Source: Adiantum capillus-veneris
Lineage: Eukaryota > Streptophyta > Polypodiopsida > Polypodiales > Pteridaceae
Assembly (NCBI GenBank): GCA_014529385.2
Contig: CM043942.1
Coordinates: forward strand, 112,252,141-112,316,140
DNA: 64,000 nt
Reading direction: 5' to 3'
Part shown: positions 1 through 11,167 of the stretch, one piece after another
Layout: each line of letters opens with the position of its first letter
Position numbering within the stretch: the stretch's first letter is position 1
Translations under genes and position numbers: made by a program
Notes under the pieces: generated by a model
The model's database searches: none
The model's input: only the letters and a program-made list of their open reading frames with translations
What the model was told of the DNA's origin: nothing

Positions 1-197
1 TAGTTCATGTGCTTGATCTACAAGTCCTACCTTTTCTAATTGTGTGAGAAGTGCATCAGTAGACATTGCCATGGGTTCGTTCACATAGAAGATGCAAAGA
101 GATCTTAGAGCTAGAGTTTTATGAATGTGAGAAACGAAATTTAAAACCTAAAAGTTCACTTATATACCCAAAAGTCACTTTTTTAAGAAGCACTTAA

Positions 198-1537
198 CAC
201 TAGGTTGGTAATGGGACACTTTTATGTCCTGGGACACTTTTATGTCCTGTTAAGTGACCATTTTCCTTGAATTATGTCAAGAGTTTCAAAATGGATTTTG
301 AGGTGCTATCTATCTAGAAAGTTGTCTCATGAGCTGAAAAAAACTCGACATTTTTTTGGAATATCAATTCCATCATTGACCTTGTCCTTGCACAACATTT
401 CACAACCTAAACTGTGTGAAAAAATAGGTCCTGTTTTTGGCTTTTTTTAACTTTTTGCAACTATACCACTCTAGAATTCATGTTTGTGAGGTCTATAATG
501 CTATAGAACTATCTTTAGTAGTCCTCAACATGTCCTGATGCTTCTAGGGAGAAATAAATGTTAAAGTTGTAAGTTATGACCAAATTACAAAAATTGTCAA
601 ATCCTGTTTTTTAGCCAATTTTATCTCTTCTATGATTTTTTTGGTGGCTTTCATGGTATCCAAATGCAATTTTGATTTTCTATGTCGCATACTGTAACAT
701 AAAGCTATTATTCCTTGAGTTTTGGGACACCTAATACCCTATTTTGCATAGTAGACAACGATGGTTGATTTTTTCAATTATTGAAGAAAACGAAACATTC
801 TATTATATCAAGTATAGCTTTTTCAAGATTGTTAGTTTCTTGCGACAACTACATGCATTTTGTAGGTAGTAACCATATCTAGTCATAAGGATCAAATTTG
901 GCTAGATACTGAATACTTTCTATGGGATTCTACAACTCATAATGTTGAACCCAGTCTTTTCATGTTTGCTGTATTTAGCACTTCATCTTTGTCCCTAAGA
1001 TTCCCCTTGGTAAGAGATGTATTATTCTTTTGACATGCTCCATGGCTCCTTATGAACCTAAAGGACAATAGGGAACTAAGAAAACATGCATATATTATTT
1101 GTATTGAGCGTGGCTATAGAAACTTTGATGATAGGTCTACAGAATGGTAAAAATTCAACCTTTTTTGTACCTATTTCTTTTGGCAAAACAAAAAATAGTG
1201 AGTGAGAAGCAATCATATGTTCTTATCACCAACCCACTGAAGTTAAATAGGGAATTTATCTCAAGTCCTACAAAAATCCCTAATCTTATTTTTATGCAAC
1301 AAAACGTAAGAAATGACTGTTTTGATGAAAATGCACTAGTCCATCAACTTTGGAGGCTTGGTGTAACCAAAAGATGAGAAATTTTACAAGTTTCTTATTT
1401 TTTCCATGTGTAGTAGGCCTTGAACTATAACCTCATGAAAGGATTTTACAAAATGAGTGGATCTATTATGGTTTTGGAGGTTTTTTTCAAAACCCTGAAA
1501 GGACACTTTTATGTCCTGTTAGGTTACCAACCTAGTG
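198..1537. mobile_element. Short inverted-repeat element with CACTA-type ends
   Basis: The two ends are a perfect 14-bp inverted repeat: CACTAGGTTGGTAA at 198-211 and its complement at 1524-1537. Both ends are flanked by TTAA (194-197 and 1538-1541). Just inside the ends is a subterminal motif, GGACACTTTTATGTCCTG. It occurs twice in tandem on the left (about 214-250) and once on the right (1501-1518). Subterminal repeats and a CACTA terminus are typical of CACTA transposons, but those normally give 3-bp duplications, and the TTAA flank would fit another class. At 1.34 kb with no transposase-like ORF it would be non-autonomous. The small ORF at 1144-1377 inside it has no recognisable feature. 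Confidence 0.55.
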
Positions 1538-1541
1538 TTAA

Positions 1542-2195
1542 AATTAACGTCAAATTAACTAAAAACTATAATTTATAACAAAATCACGCAAAAAAGCATT
1601 GAAAGACAACAACATTGAAAACATTTGTGCTCCACATCAAAGAAATTGCACGTTTCAATCAAAAACTTGAACAAGTTGAAAGTAAACAAGTATGCGCAGA
1701 AACGAGATTCAAAACACCGTATGTATTAATGGGAGCAAAATCCCTGTCAGTTACAAGCTTTTACAAAAATACATCACAGAAACTGAACGTTCTCACATAG
1801 AAAGCTCTTCTCTTTTCTGGAGAAAACAACCTTTTCATTTACTACAAAGAGATATTGCTTGGGCAAGGTATATTTGAGAGATTAAGATACTCGCAAAGGT
1901 GACTAAGGTGACAATCACTATTCACTATAATGTGGTGCATTGCATCGTTGGGGAGGCGTATTTGCAAGTCAACTGATTATCTACCAGCAACATCAGAGTC
2001 TAGTGCCTCCTATTCTCCCATTGTCATCTTTCATCTTTTATAGGAAAAGACCATAGACAAGATTTGCTTCGCAATATGGTATCCCAACACCACATTGTTA
2101 GCAACTACAGAGCACTTGATTCTATCTCCCTGGTGGTTGACCACCTTAGTTTCCCATCGAGCTGCAAGAAAACTGTTGATCGCACTTCCCCCTTT
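1542..2195. other. No recognisable gene
   Basis: AT-rich sequence between the inverted-repeat element and the exon-like fragments. Short open frames (1615-1877) show no motif and no sign of being translated. I see no RNA gene or repeat here. Confidence 0.4.
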
Positions 2196-3002
2196 TCAAG
2201 TCCACATTGTTGGTTTCCTCTGAACACTCTGAAGTAGAAATATAAACACAAACACATGAAGAGACATAGACCATGTTACTGCGGCTTTGTGGGAACCATA
2301 GGTGCAATTCATTTTTGCTTGTACATCCACCTTGATTCTCCTTTTGGTTGCTGCGATCAAGGCACTGCCTAGCTTAGGCCATTCCAAACTCTCCAAGGTT
2401 GGTGAGTGAACCAGAGAAAGATTACCATACCCATTTTGCCTAAGTGTGACATAAGTATGATCATAATAAAAATTTCACGTGAGGCAAGCTCAGAGGATGG
2501 ACAACTAGCATAGAGCAACTTGCCAAGCTCAGCGTGGATGGCCTCAAAAGTTCCTGTGAAGGACTCTATTGGCTCCCACTCTACAGAATTAGATGGAAAA
2601 ACATCTGCAAACATGAACAAGGTATGGAAATTTTACAGCCACATCAAAAGCAACACACAAGGAAAAAATACTAAATAGATGGCCAAAAAACTTGAAAGAG
2701 GAGTAAAATTACAAATTGTAGGAAACCTTCATGGAGCCACTGCTGTCTCTAGCTTCAATTGTGAAGAAACATACACATGATGCACATTCGCAAGCCTCCT
2801 GCCATCTTGTGTTTGCTTGAACTCCATGATTTTTCCCTTCCCATGGTGTGTTCGAGAAGCCATGTGTCTCCTTGAGACCTTGTGTGAACCTCTTGAGCTG
2901 GGCTGCATTGTCACCCACATCATTGTCACCCAATATCCAATTGTCATCTTGTACATTGCTGCATGAAATGGAGTCAATGACAAGTACTTGATAAAGCCAT
3001 GC
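2196..3002 (-). pseudogene. Exon-like scraps of an unidentified gene
   Basis: On the minus strand several open stretches of ordinary amino-acid composition lie in different frames: about 2985-2709 (contains NHGVQANTRWQEACECASC), 2600-2450 (contains VEWEPIESFTGTFEAIHAEL, then LLYASCPSSELASREIF) and 2396-2196. The middle stretch is preceded on the minus strand by a splice-acceptor-like TTTGCAG near 2610. This suggests exons of a decayed gene, but I do not recognise the protein. The stretch stops at 3002, where a MITE begins, so the insertion may have helped kill it. It could also be part of an unrecognised transposon. Confidence 0.28.
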
Positions 3003-3468
3003 ATTAGGGAGAGGATGGGGTCTAGGAGGGCATCTTTATTTTCCATGATCTTATGGAGGTGATTAACATTTTGACAAATAGGTATACGCCATGTGTGCAA
3101 GAATGGGGGGTGTGTAAGAGATGTGTAAGAGTAGTCAAAGGACGCACTTTTCCCCCAAAAAGGAGATGGAAAAATTTATTTTTTTTGGCCTTCAATAACT
3201 CCCACACATGATCTCTGATTTGAGCGCAGATCATAGATCTGCAACCTACACATTGAGCTCTTTCCATAAGTATGCTACACGATATGGTTTTACCCGCCCG
3301 CTAGATTTTAAATTTCATTTTAGGGGAATAATTTGAATTCAAATAAACTAGCCGTTTTGCCTGTTTGAATTCAGAAACTCTCTTTCGATTACTTTCTTAA
3401 TACTAAAGGTTTGACTTCCTTAAACTGCCAAATAAAGAGACCCTCCTAGACCCCATCCTCTTCCTAAT
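3003..3468. mobile_element. MITE-like inverted-repeat element, copy A
   Basis: A 466-bp element bounded by imperfect terminal inverted repeats of about 40 bp. The left end reads ATTAGGGAGAGGATGGGG and the right end is the complement of ATTAGGAAGAGGATGGGG. A second copy lies at 16048-16506 in the opposite orientation, with shared internal sequence, so this is a dispersed family. A target duplication is not clear. The outer ATTA may include a TA target, which would fit a mariner/Stowaway-like mechanism, or it may belong to the repeat. There is no coding capacity. Confidence 0.72.
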
Positions 3469-4227
3469 GGGGGAATAGTGGCACAACCTGCAGACAAACA
3501 CTTATGATTAGACATTGCACATCCATGTTCTCAGCTCTATAAAGAGCAAGATTCTTGATGGTACACAAAGGTGAAGGATGCCACTTTTTTCTATACTGCT
3601 TCACTTGCTTGTTGTCTTAATGGGGAAGATAGTGTTGCAAATCTTGAGTGGGTATTAGATTCTCTCTAGAGAGCTTAATGGAGAAGGAGCAGGAAACCTG
3701 TTGAGTAAAGAAAGAGGGATGATCTAGCGAAAGGATATGCTGCAAATCTTCAACTTTAGCTAGAGGTCTTTAGTGAATCCCATGGAGAAATGGAGAACTT
3801 CAATTTGACGTTAATGCAGCCCTCAAGAATGCGGTAATCTTGAGGAAGGAAGGAGGTTGAAACTTCTACTACATAGCTTTTGGGAGGGAAAATTGAAAGG
3901 AAGGAAAGAGAAGCAACTTACAAGGTGAAGTGAAGAGAAGAGAGAGATGGTACAATAGAGAGAGAGGGAGGGAATGATCAGTACATTTTTGGAGGGATCC
4001 TCTTTTAGGAGAGAGGGAGAGAGAAACTAGCAAAGAGAGAAAGGATTGGTTTTTAGTCAACTATTAAGAGAAAAGTTTAGGTTTTTAAATTTATAAGATT
4101 TTTTCTCATATTTCATAAAAGAGTACAAGCTTGACCAATTACTTTTAGGCCCTGCCATACCCACCATTCTAGTCAACATGGAATCCACCCACTTGCCCCT
4201 TCCATAATCTCCTTTTTAATCCAATGG
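3469..4227. other. No gene seen; purine-rich stretch
   Basis: No recognisable gene. About 3880-4070 is strongly purine-biased (GAGAGAGGGA-type runs). It yields a low-complexity Ser/Leu-rich minus-strand frame that I regard as spurious. Confidence 0.4.
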
Positions 4228-4266
4228 CAAATAAAGAGGCCCCTTTAGACCCCATTCCCTTCATAC
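4228..4266. repeat. Degenerate solo terminal repeat of the MITE family
   Basis: This segment matches the right-hand terminal repeat of the elements at 3003-3468 and 16048-16506 (AAATAAAGAGGCCC, then ACCCCATTCCCTTCAT) with several differences. I could not find its left partner. It may be the remnant of a third copy, or the far end of a larger element beginning at 3003. Confidence 0.5.
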
Positions 4267-4267
4267 T

Positions 4268-4610
4268 GTAAATACATGTGATTGTTGTCCATCTCCAAGA
4301 AGGCCATGAAAAAGAACATCGTGAATGTATGGATACCTGCTCTTGCTCTTCAGATCAAGCACTGCTTTTAAACCTTTTTCACTTATAATTTTTGATTTTT
4401 TGGCACATTCCAAGGTTCGCTCAGTCCTTTGCTTTTTTGACAAAGGTGTGATTGTGTCAAGAAATTCAGCAAACTCATCGCCTTCAATACATTTGGTGTT
4501 GTAAGCATTCTCCATGAGGAGCTTCTCCATGATAAAGTATTGAGAAACTGTACGCTGTAGTTGCTTTGCAATAGTAAATGGCTCTACAAAAGCACGAGTT
4601 TGTAGGACTG
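4268..4610 (-). pseudogene. Exon-like fragment ending at a MITE terminus
   Basis: A minus-strand frame open from about 4605 down to the stop near 4261 has a balanced, soluble-protein composition (for example EGDEFAEFLDTITPLSKK, then RTLECAKKSKI) and an upstream extension without an ATG. It looks like an exon rather than chance, but I do not recognise the family. It ends exactly where the degenerate MITE terminus begins. With the fragments at 2196-3002 on the same strand it could be one gene split by insertions. Confidence 0.32.
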
Positions 4611-4701
4611 GTGCAAACTTTTCTTCATTTTATCTCGACCTTCCTTCTCCACATGGATGTTGATGCTTACCTAAATTTAACACGCATCGGGTCCAACTAT
4701 G

Positions 4702-5340
4702 TATAAGGAAAGTGGACGTAGCGAAATAGATATTTGAGTAGCTTACTTAATGGAGAGAGACAAATTTTCACACACGAGAGATTATAGAGTAGAGAGACAG
4801 ATATCCCACACGATATACATGGCTCACCCAACGTGGACTATATCCACGGAAAAGCAGCCACTCAATGGCTTCAGTACTTCAAATAAGAAGTAGGTTACAA
4901 GGGGATTATACCCTTAACATAGCTCTCACCTACTTCACTCTCGCCACCTCACACCCACCTTGTTGCATCAATTTCACACTCCAAAATGTGTGTAGAAATG
5001 GTCTCCTTTTATAGGCCAAAAGGGCTACCCTCTCTCATGAGAGGCAGTCGTTTGTAGCCGCCCTTGTGTAGACAAGCCCGAATTTGACACTCGAATCTAT
5101 CCATCTGTGGGCACCCTTGAGAAGACAATTCCGCCTTTGAATTCGGCCATTGGCCAACCGATCGTCCATTTTTTGACCACTTTTCGACCGCCATCCGGCC
5201 ATAATATTTTGGCAAAATGGAATATTATGGCGAGTGATTTTTCTTCACGCATGATGGCTTCTCCTCGTAATGACGGCCCTAAAAATGTGCGTTTTTAATA
5301 CAAAAAATTACAAGGGGTAAATCAAGCTCCATACTTAACA
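4702..5340 (-). repeat. C1 3' LTR
   Basis: The 639-bp LTR at the 3' end of C1. On the plus strand its right edge reads CCATACTTAACA, the complement of the family's LTR start (TGTTAAGTATGG). Its left edge has lost the canonical TG (TATAAGG where the partner has TGTTAGG). The element's purine tract lies just inside at 5341-5354. It keeps the family TATA box, TATAAAAGG on the minus strand near 5010. Confidence 0.88.
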
Positions 5341-5406
5341 ATCTCCCACTTGGAGACTGATCTCCACACCAAACCTGTAATTGCTTTTCATCTTGGCTTC
5401 GTATCC

Positions 5407-6120
5407 TTAAATGCCAATTGAAGATGAGCAAAAGCTCAAATTCTCCTTGTTGACCACCTTTGTAAACATGTCTACACGATTTTTACTTGTATGCGTCATT
5501 CCTAGATTTAGTTGTCCCTCTTTTGAAAGTGTGTGTATAAAGTGATATCTCACCTCAATGTGCTTTGTCCTTGAATGAAAGGCTAAGTTCATCGCAATAT
5601 GGATAGTGCTTTGGCTATCACTGTACAATACACAATTCTCTTGTTTGAATCCAAGCTCTTCTAAGAATTTGTGAAGCCATAGAATTTCTTTGCTTGCCTC
5701 TGTCATGGATACATATTTTGCCTCCGTGGTAGAAAGTGAAACCACTTTCTACAGCTTTGAAGCTCAGCTTGTTGTTGTGCCTCCAACTGCGAAGACATAG
5801 CCAGTAGTGCTCCTTCTAGTATCCTTGTCACCTGCCATATCTGCATCAGCATACCCTTGCAAGAAAATATCAGTGCCTCCAAAATACAAAGCATTTGTTT
5901 TTGTCCCTTTTAGATACCTAAGTATCCACTTCACAGCTTGTCAATTCTATTTACATGGGTTTTCAATGAACCTACTTAGAACTCCCACTGCATGTGCAAT
6001 GTCTGGCCTTGTCCAGACCATAGCATACATAAGAGAACCTACCAATGCAGCATATGAAACTTTAGACATATAGGCTAATCTCCTCTTGTGTATTTGAACA
6101 CATATCCTTGGTTAGTTTAA
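5407..6120 (-). pseudogene. C1 RNase H, broken
   Basis: The RNase H region of copia pol, which degrades the RNA strand during reverse transcription. Recognisable blocks are [39 protein letters not shown] and [11 protein letters not shown] (5407-5745). In another frame (5703-5894) lies the tether region with complementary blocks. The break between frames falls near 5705-5760. The matching parts of C2 lie at 31254-32222. Confidence 0.85.
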
Positions 6121-6152
6121 AGTGACCAGCCAAAGGTGTAGAAACCGTTTTT

Positions 6153-6990
6153 TCATTTTGCATTGCAAACCTTTCTAGTACCTTCTATATAATCCACTTG
6201 AGATAGCTTTATTGTCTTCTTCATCCTGTCCCTTGATATCTTCATACCAAGTATCTTCTTTGCAGCACCTAAATCTTTCATTGAAAAATATTTAGACAAC
6301 TCCTCTTTTAGGTCTTTGATGTCGTGCATGTTAGCACTTAGAATCAACATGTCCTCAACATACACCATTAGGATGATGAACTTCCCATCTCCCAAATTCT
6401 TTGTGTAGACGCAATGATCTGAGTGGCATCTTGTGAATCTATGATCCAACATCCATCGATCGAACTTCAAGTACCATTGTATCGATGCTTTCTTTAAACC
6501 ATACAAGCTCTTCTTTAATCTGCAAACCATTTTCTCTTTACCATTTAATTCATACCCCTTTGGTTGAATCATGTAAATTTCCTCCTTTATGTCACCGTGA
6601 GGGAATTCCATACTTACATCCATTTTCTCAAGATTCAAATCATGAGCAGCCACCACAAGGCTTAAGAGAAGCTTAATTAAGTTCATTTTTACAACAAGGA
6701 AATATATTTCATTGAAGTCAATACCTTTCTTTTCAAAAAACCCTTTTACCACAAGCCTACATTTGTACCTTTTCTACTTCCTTCAGCTTATGTACCCATT
6801 TTTTTTGTAGTGTCCGCTTACCTTCAGGCAACTCAACCAACTCCCATGTTTGGTTGCAATGTGATGAGTCCATCGCCACTTGCATGCTCTTCATCCATTA
6901 TTCTTTGGATTCATGATGCATAGCTTCTTCGTATGATTCCGTCTCTCCAGAATCTGAGATCAAGAGATGGTTGAAGCAAGGAAAGAAGCT
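6153..6990 (-). pseudogene. C1 reverse transcriptase, broken
   Basis: The polymerase domain of copia pol. It contains the palm Asp in LEKMDVSMEFPHGD, the fingers block KKSLYGLKKASIQWYLKFD and a catalytic box mutated from YVDD to YVED, followed by ILSANMHDIKDL. The loss of the first Asp of the DD pair would by itself inactivate the enzyme. This copy keeps the roughly 190-bp segment that C2 has lost, so it shows what the family RT looked like. The N-terminal part upstream of 6752 is in another frame. Confidence 0.87.
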
Positions 6991-6992
6991 TT

Positions 6993-7922
6993 CTAGAGGT
7001 ATACTTTCTCTTGTAGATCTTCGGGGAATAGGTTGAGGCTCCTCATTTGGTTGATGTTGTTGCACATTATCACCATTTTCAGTCCTTGAGTGTTCACTGT
7101 TCTTAAGCTCCTTATACTCATCACCTGTTTCTTTTGTTTTTTTATTTCCAAGTAGTCTTTATATATATTTTGTTCGTTAAAAATTACATCCCTACTCCTA
7201 AATATTTTACCATCTTCAGGATTCCATAGGCAATAACCAAAGTCTTCTTCTCTATAGCCGATGAAGAAACACTTTTTGGACTTTGCATCTAGCTTTGACC
7301 TTAGGCTTTTATCTATGTGCATGAAAAGGCTTGCACCCAAACACTTTGAGAAATGAATAATTCACCGGTTTACTTGTCCACGCCTCCTTTAGAACTCCCC
7401 CATCCAATGTCGTTGAGGGTGACCTATTGATCAAGTACACATACGTACTTACTACTTTGGCCCAAAGCTCAAGTGGTAGGCCTGCATGTAGCCACATGCT
7501 TTGTGCTCGTTCCATGATTGTTATGTTAATCCTTTCAAAAATGCCATTTTCTTCAGGTGTCCTTGGGGTTGTCCTTTGCCTCCAAATTCCATTTCTAGCA
7601 CAAAATCTTTCTAAATCTTGTCTGTAATACTTGCCTCCATTGTTGGATCTGAGGCATTTAACCTTGGTACCTGTTTCATTTTCGACAAAGGCTTTCTACC
7701 TTTGAAATATGGAAAACACATCGGATTTATTCTTCATTACATAAACCCATGTTTTCCTAGTCGCATCGTCTATGAATGTTACGTAGTACAATGAGCCACC
7801 AAGTGATGGTGTACTTGCATGACCCCAAACACCGGAATGAACCAACTCAAATTTTTTATTTTTTTCTTTCATTTCCAGATTTTAGAAATTTTACCCTCTT
7901 TTGTTTACCATAAACACAATCT
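6993..7922 (-). pseudogene. C1 integrase, broken
   Basis: The integrase region in several frames. The best preserved parts are the block after the catalytic core (MERAQSMWLHAGLPLELWA, 7515-7309) and the C-terminal copia integrase signature with LDAKSKKCFFIGY (7340-6993). The core between about 7520 and 7920 is readable against C2 but interrupted by stops and frame changes. It would have joined the cDNA to the chromosome. Confidence 0.82.
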
Positions 7923-8450
7923 TCACAGAACTCTTAAGTCCACTTCTTTCAAACTTTGTAGAAGATTCTTTGATTGAAGGATTTGCATTCCTTTGTTGGC
8001 ACTAATATGCCCAAGCCGATAGTGCCACACCGCACTATCAACTTCTCTAGCCGTTGCACAAGTTGAAGGTTGTGTGCTAACAATACACAAGTAAAGTGTA
8101 CCAACCTTTTCTCCTTTGACAACCACCAAATATCCCTTTGAGATCTTCCAATGCTTGTTTCCAAATGCAATGTTGTGACCTTCATCGTCCAATTGTCCTA
8201 TAGAGATCATTGTTTTGCAAAGAGAAGGAACATGCCTAACATCTTTAAGCTTCCATTCCTTTCCGTTAGCAATTTTGACACAAATCATACCTTTGCCTAC
8301 AATCTCACAAGTTTCATCATCTCCCAAGTATACATACCCAAAATTATCTTTGGTGTTGCTTGTGCGGTGTCGCATGGAATGAAACCTCGGAATCTACTAT
8401 CTAGGGATTAGACACATTGTCTAATGAGAGAATTAGAGCATATTGCTCTA
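7923..8450 (-). pseudogene. C1 protease and GAG-pre-integrase, broken
   Basis: The frame 8375-7923 carries FGYVYLGDDETCEIVGKG, the pre-integrase block VWHYRLGHISANKGMQ and a Cys-bearing linker. Just upstream, near 8380-8400, the aspartic protease motif that is DSGASFH in C2 reads DSEVSFH. The catalytic-loop Gly is therefore lost. VWHYRLGH is intact here, whereas in C2 it contains a stop. Confidence 0.82.
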
Positions 8451-8459
8451 CTTTTCTTG

Positions 8460-9155
8460 TCACATTGGCCTCCGATGTTGGGTTGTTGTCTTGAGACTCT
8501 GACTCCTTCTTCCTGTTGGACCAGCAATCCTTCTTGATGTGGCCCTTCTTACCATGGTTTCAACATTAGCGAACAGACTTTGTGCGTGCATTTCTCTGCC
8601 TTGAGAGATCACAACTCTTTTGGTTTTTGTACCTCTCCTTAGGCGTTCTGCTTGTTTCCACTGACAGTGTAGCACTTGATGATTCACATGTGCTTCTCCT
8701 TCACATTTCCTTGCTTAGGAGAACACCCACTACATCATCAAACTTAAGAGTATTTGTGCTAGAGATAGAGTTACTTACAGCCATCACAAGGCTGTCCCAA
8801 CTATCCAATAGAGACAATAGTATAGGGAGAGCTTGCACTTTATCATCAAAATCAAAATGGATTTTTAGCGATCAAAGTTGAATTATATTGGTGTTGAATT
8901 CATTTAGGTGTCTGCAATGGAACCATTCTTTGCCATCTTTAGATTGAACAAGTCCTCCGTGGTCTTCATCTCTGAAACATTGAAGGCCACCATTGACACC
9001 AAGATTAACCGGATTGTTCCCAGTGCAAGACCGCCTAGTGGAAAATAAAGGTCCTTCTGGTAGGAAAAAGTCTTCAATCTGCATCTTCTAGTGTTGGTAG
9101 TTCTTTTCATGAACTTCTCAATCTTGAGCTTCCCTTCCTCTGCCATTAATCTCAA
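8460..9155 (-). pseudogene. C1 gag, broken with internal deletions
   Basis: The nucleocapsid gene. It starts MAEEGKLKIEKF as in C2, but two segments present in C2 are missing: between LGGLA and ALGT, and between TTEDL and FNLKMA. The rest is frame-shifted. The zinc-knuckle region (around 8540-8580) is degenerate. The two deletions look like short-homology events, since their flanks share a few bases. Confidence 0.8.
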
Positions 9156-9205
9156 TCAATTCATGGAATCCTTTCCTTGAGATACTTTAGCTGCAAGAAA
9201 AACTT

Positions 9206-9219
9206 GCCCTGATACCAGT
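9206..9219 (-). other. C1 primer binding site (initiator Met tRNA)
   Basis: Read on the minus strand, TGGTATCAGGGC lies two bases after the LTR. It is one base different from the standard TGGTATCAGAGC, which pairs with the 3' end of initiator tRNA-Met and primes minus-strand synthesis. Confidence 0.88.
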
Positions 9220-9288
9220 TGTTAGGAAATAGGATGTAGCTAAATAGATATTTGAGTAGCTTACTTAATGGAGAGAGACAATTTTTTA

Positions 9289-9359
<71 letters not shown>

Positions 9360-9922
9360 ACGATATACATGGTTCACCCAATGTGGGCTACATCCACAAG
9401 AAAGCAGTCACTCAATGGCTTTAGTACTTCAAACAAGAAGTAGGTTAAAAGGGATTATACCCTTAATAGAGCTCCCACCTTGCTTCACTCTTACCACCTC
9501 ACACCCCACCTTGTTGCATCAACTTCTCTCTCCAAAATGTGTGTAGAAATGGCCTCCTTTTATAGGCCAAAAGGGTTGCCCTCTCTCATGAGAGGCAGCC
9601 GTGTGTAGCTGTCCTTGTGTAGACAAATACAAATTGGACTCTTCAATCTGCCCATGTATGATCGCGCTTGAGAAGACAAGTCCATCTTTGAAATTGGCCA
9701 TTAGCCATCATTGACTTAGGATCACCGGCCATCGGCCAACCGATCGAAAGTTTTTGACCACTTTCCGGCCACTTTCCGACCATAATATGTTGTCGAAAAA
9801 GGAATATTGTTGCAAGTGATTATTTTTCATGCAGGATGGCTTCTCCTCATAACGGGGGCCTTACAAATGTGCGTTTTTAATACAAAAAAATACAAGGAGT
9901 AAATATGGCTCCATAATTAACA
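9220..9922 (-). repeat. C1 5' LTR
   Basis: The 703-bp LTR at the 5' end of C1. On the plus strand it begins TGTTAGGAAATAGG and ends CCATAATTAACA. It contains the minus-strand TATA box (TATAAAAGG, about 9556-9564) and an expanded GA tract at 9292-9358. The many differences from the other LTR, 4702-5340, show an old insertion. Confidence 0.9.
9292..9358. repeat. (GA)n microsatellite in the C1 LTR
   Basis: An uninterrupted GA dinucleotide run of 67 bp. The same place in the other C1 LTR is short, while the homologous CT tract is again expanded in the 3' LTR of C2. Open frames of alternating Arg/Glu or Ser/Leu across it are artefacts of the repeat. Confidence 0.97.
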
Positions 9923-9927
9923 CTATG

Positions 9928-10975
9928 CTATCTCTTGGCATACAGTAATATATAATTGTAGGACAAATGGCCACACATTTAGGCATGTGATCATGTATTG
10001 TGGGAAGGAATTTGAAAGGTGACCACACAAGGAATCTCATTATATAATCTAGTCCTCTTATAATATGGGCAGTCAATGTTACAACAACACAAGTGACCTT
10101 AGCATGGACTAAATCGAGCAATGCCATGAAAAGTGTCACTACTACATGTTACATATTCTATCCACATGTGACTATCATGTCTTTGCTCCATCCTTATCAT
10201 TACATTGGCTTCACAAGAAGGTGTAAACTCAAATGCAGCATATCCATCATAGTGCACAGGTAGCTCTAAAAGTTGAATGATATTTTTTGCTTATTTTAGT
10301 GCCAAGTATAGGTTGCTCTTCAAAAGGCATTGAACATATGATTTCAACTACACTTGAAGAACCATGCTTCTCAAACTCGTCAGATTCCAAATTGACTATT
10401 ATTGGTGCAGACTTGATTCCACTTCCATGTGAAATAGTCTGATTTGTAGCATTGCAAACCTTGAAGAACTGACACACTGATTGTGATTCAGAAGGAAAAC
10501 CTCATCACCGTGAGAAGTTTCAATTGCTTCCATTTTTACTTGGTCTCCACGTAAAGTTAAGGGATGCAAAGTAAAGGTAGTAGTTAATTCAAAATGTTGT
10601 CTCAAAGAGGCGAGAGGTAGGGCATATATGCTACCTTTCAAACATGAGAACAAGCTTTTGGCCACTCTCTGGTCCATAGAGAGTGATATGTCTAGCCATT
10701 ACATTAAAATGTTTCAATGGAAGTTGAGGTCATAGGGCAAAAATTTAGGGTGCTCAATAGTTGGTTTAGGGTGCAGCGACAGTGAAGAAAATAGCCTAAG
10801 AAATAAAACCAAAGTAAATATTTGATTTACAAAGTCCATAAGAGAACAGTGTGAAGGTGTAGACATTGCATTCCTCACACATTCAAGAACCATTCTTATC
10901 AATCATGTAAATTTATTTATTTTTCCCTCATGTTCCAATTGGCCGTTTTCACAAAAAATATCTTTTATTCTCACA
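9928..10975. other. No recognised gene; weak minus-strand frames
   Basis: Minus-strand frames at 10677-10399 and 10477-10247 have ordinary composition (for example SAPIIVNLESDEFEKHGSS) and could be exon remnants. I recognise no family, and I see no start or splice context that settles it. The rest of the interval shows nothing. Confidence 0.3.
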
Positions 10976-11167
10976 AACAACCTCTTATTGAATTAGCTTT
11001 GTGTGAGTTGAAAGTGAACAACCTCTTTATTAATTAGCTTTTAACTATTTGTGAGTTGAAAGTGAACAACTTCTTATTGACTTAGCTTCATGTGAGTTAA
11101 ATGTGAACAACTTCTTATTGAAAGTGAACAACTTCTTACTGACTTAGCTTCATGTGAGTTAAATGTA
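10976..11167. repeat. Minisatellite, about five units near 41 bp
   Basis: Tandem units begin AACAACYTCTTATTGA at about 10976, 11017, 11065, 11106 and 11127. The typical unit continues CTTAGCTTCATGTGAGTT. Unit lengths are about 41, 48, 41, 21 and 41 bp, the fourth being an internal deletion. There is no coding frame. Confidence 0.85.

Larger units (their letters stand above)
4702..9922 (-). mobile_element. C1: old Ty1/copia LTR retrotransposon
   Basis: A 5.2-kb copia element read on the minus strand. It is flanked by a perfect 5-bp target duplication, CTATG (4697-4701 and 9923-9927), and carries two LTRs (4702-5340 and 9220-9922). The internal order on the minus strand is primer site, Gag, protease, integrase, reverse transcriptase, RNase H, the copia order. 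It is the same family as C2 (27698-33098). It is much more decayed: the LTRs differ in length and at many sites, Gag has internal deletions, and every domain is split by frame changes or stops. It cannot move by itself. Confidence 0.92.

Noticed and set aside
1144-1377. Small plus-strand ORF inside the CACTA-ended element
   Set aside because: 77 codons with no motif and low-complexity start. Nothing supports translation.
3003-4266. One larger element spanning 3003-4266
   Set aside because: Possible, but the complete inverted-repeat pair 3003-3468 alone accounts for the element, and copy B has the same short size.
9161-9546. Open frames of Arg/Glu or Leu/Ser repeats
   Set aside because: They are translations of the GA/CT microsatellite in the C1 LTR.
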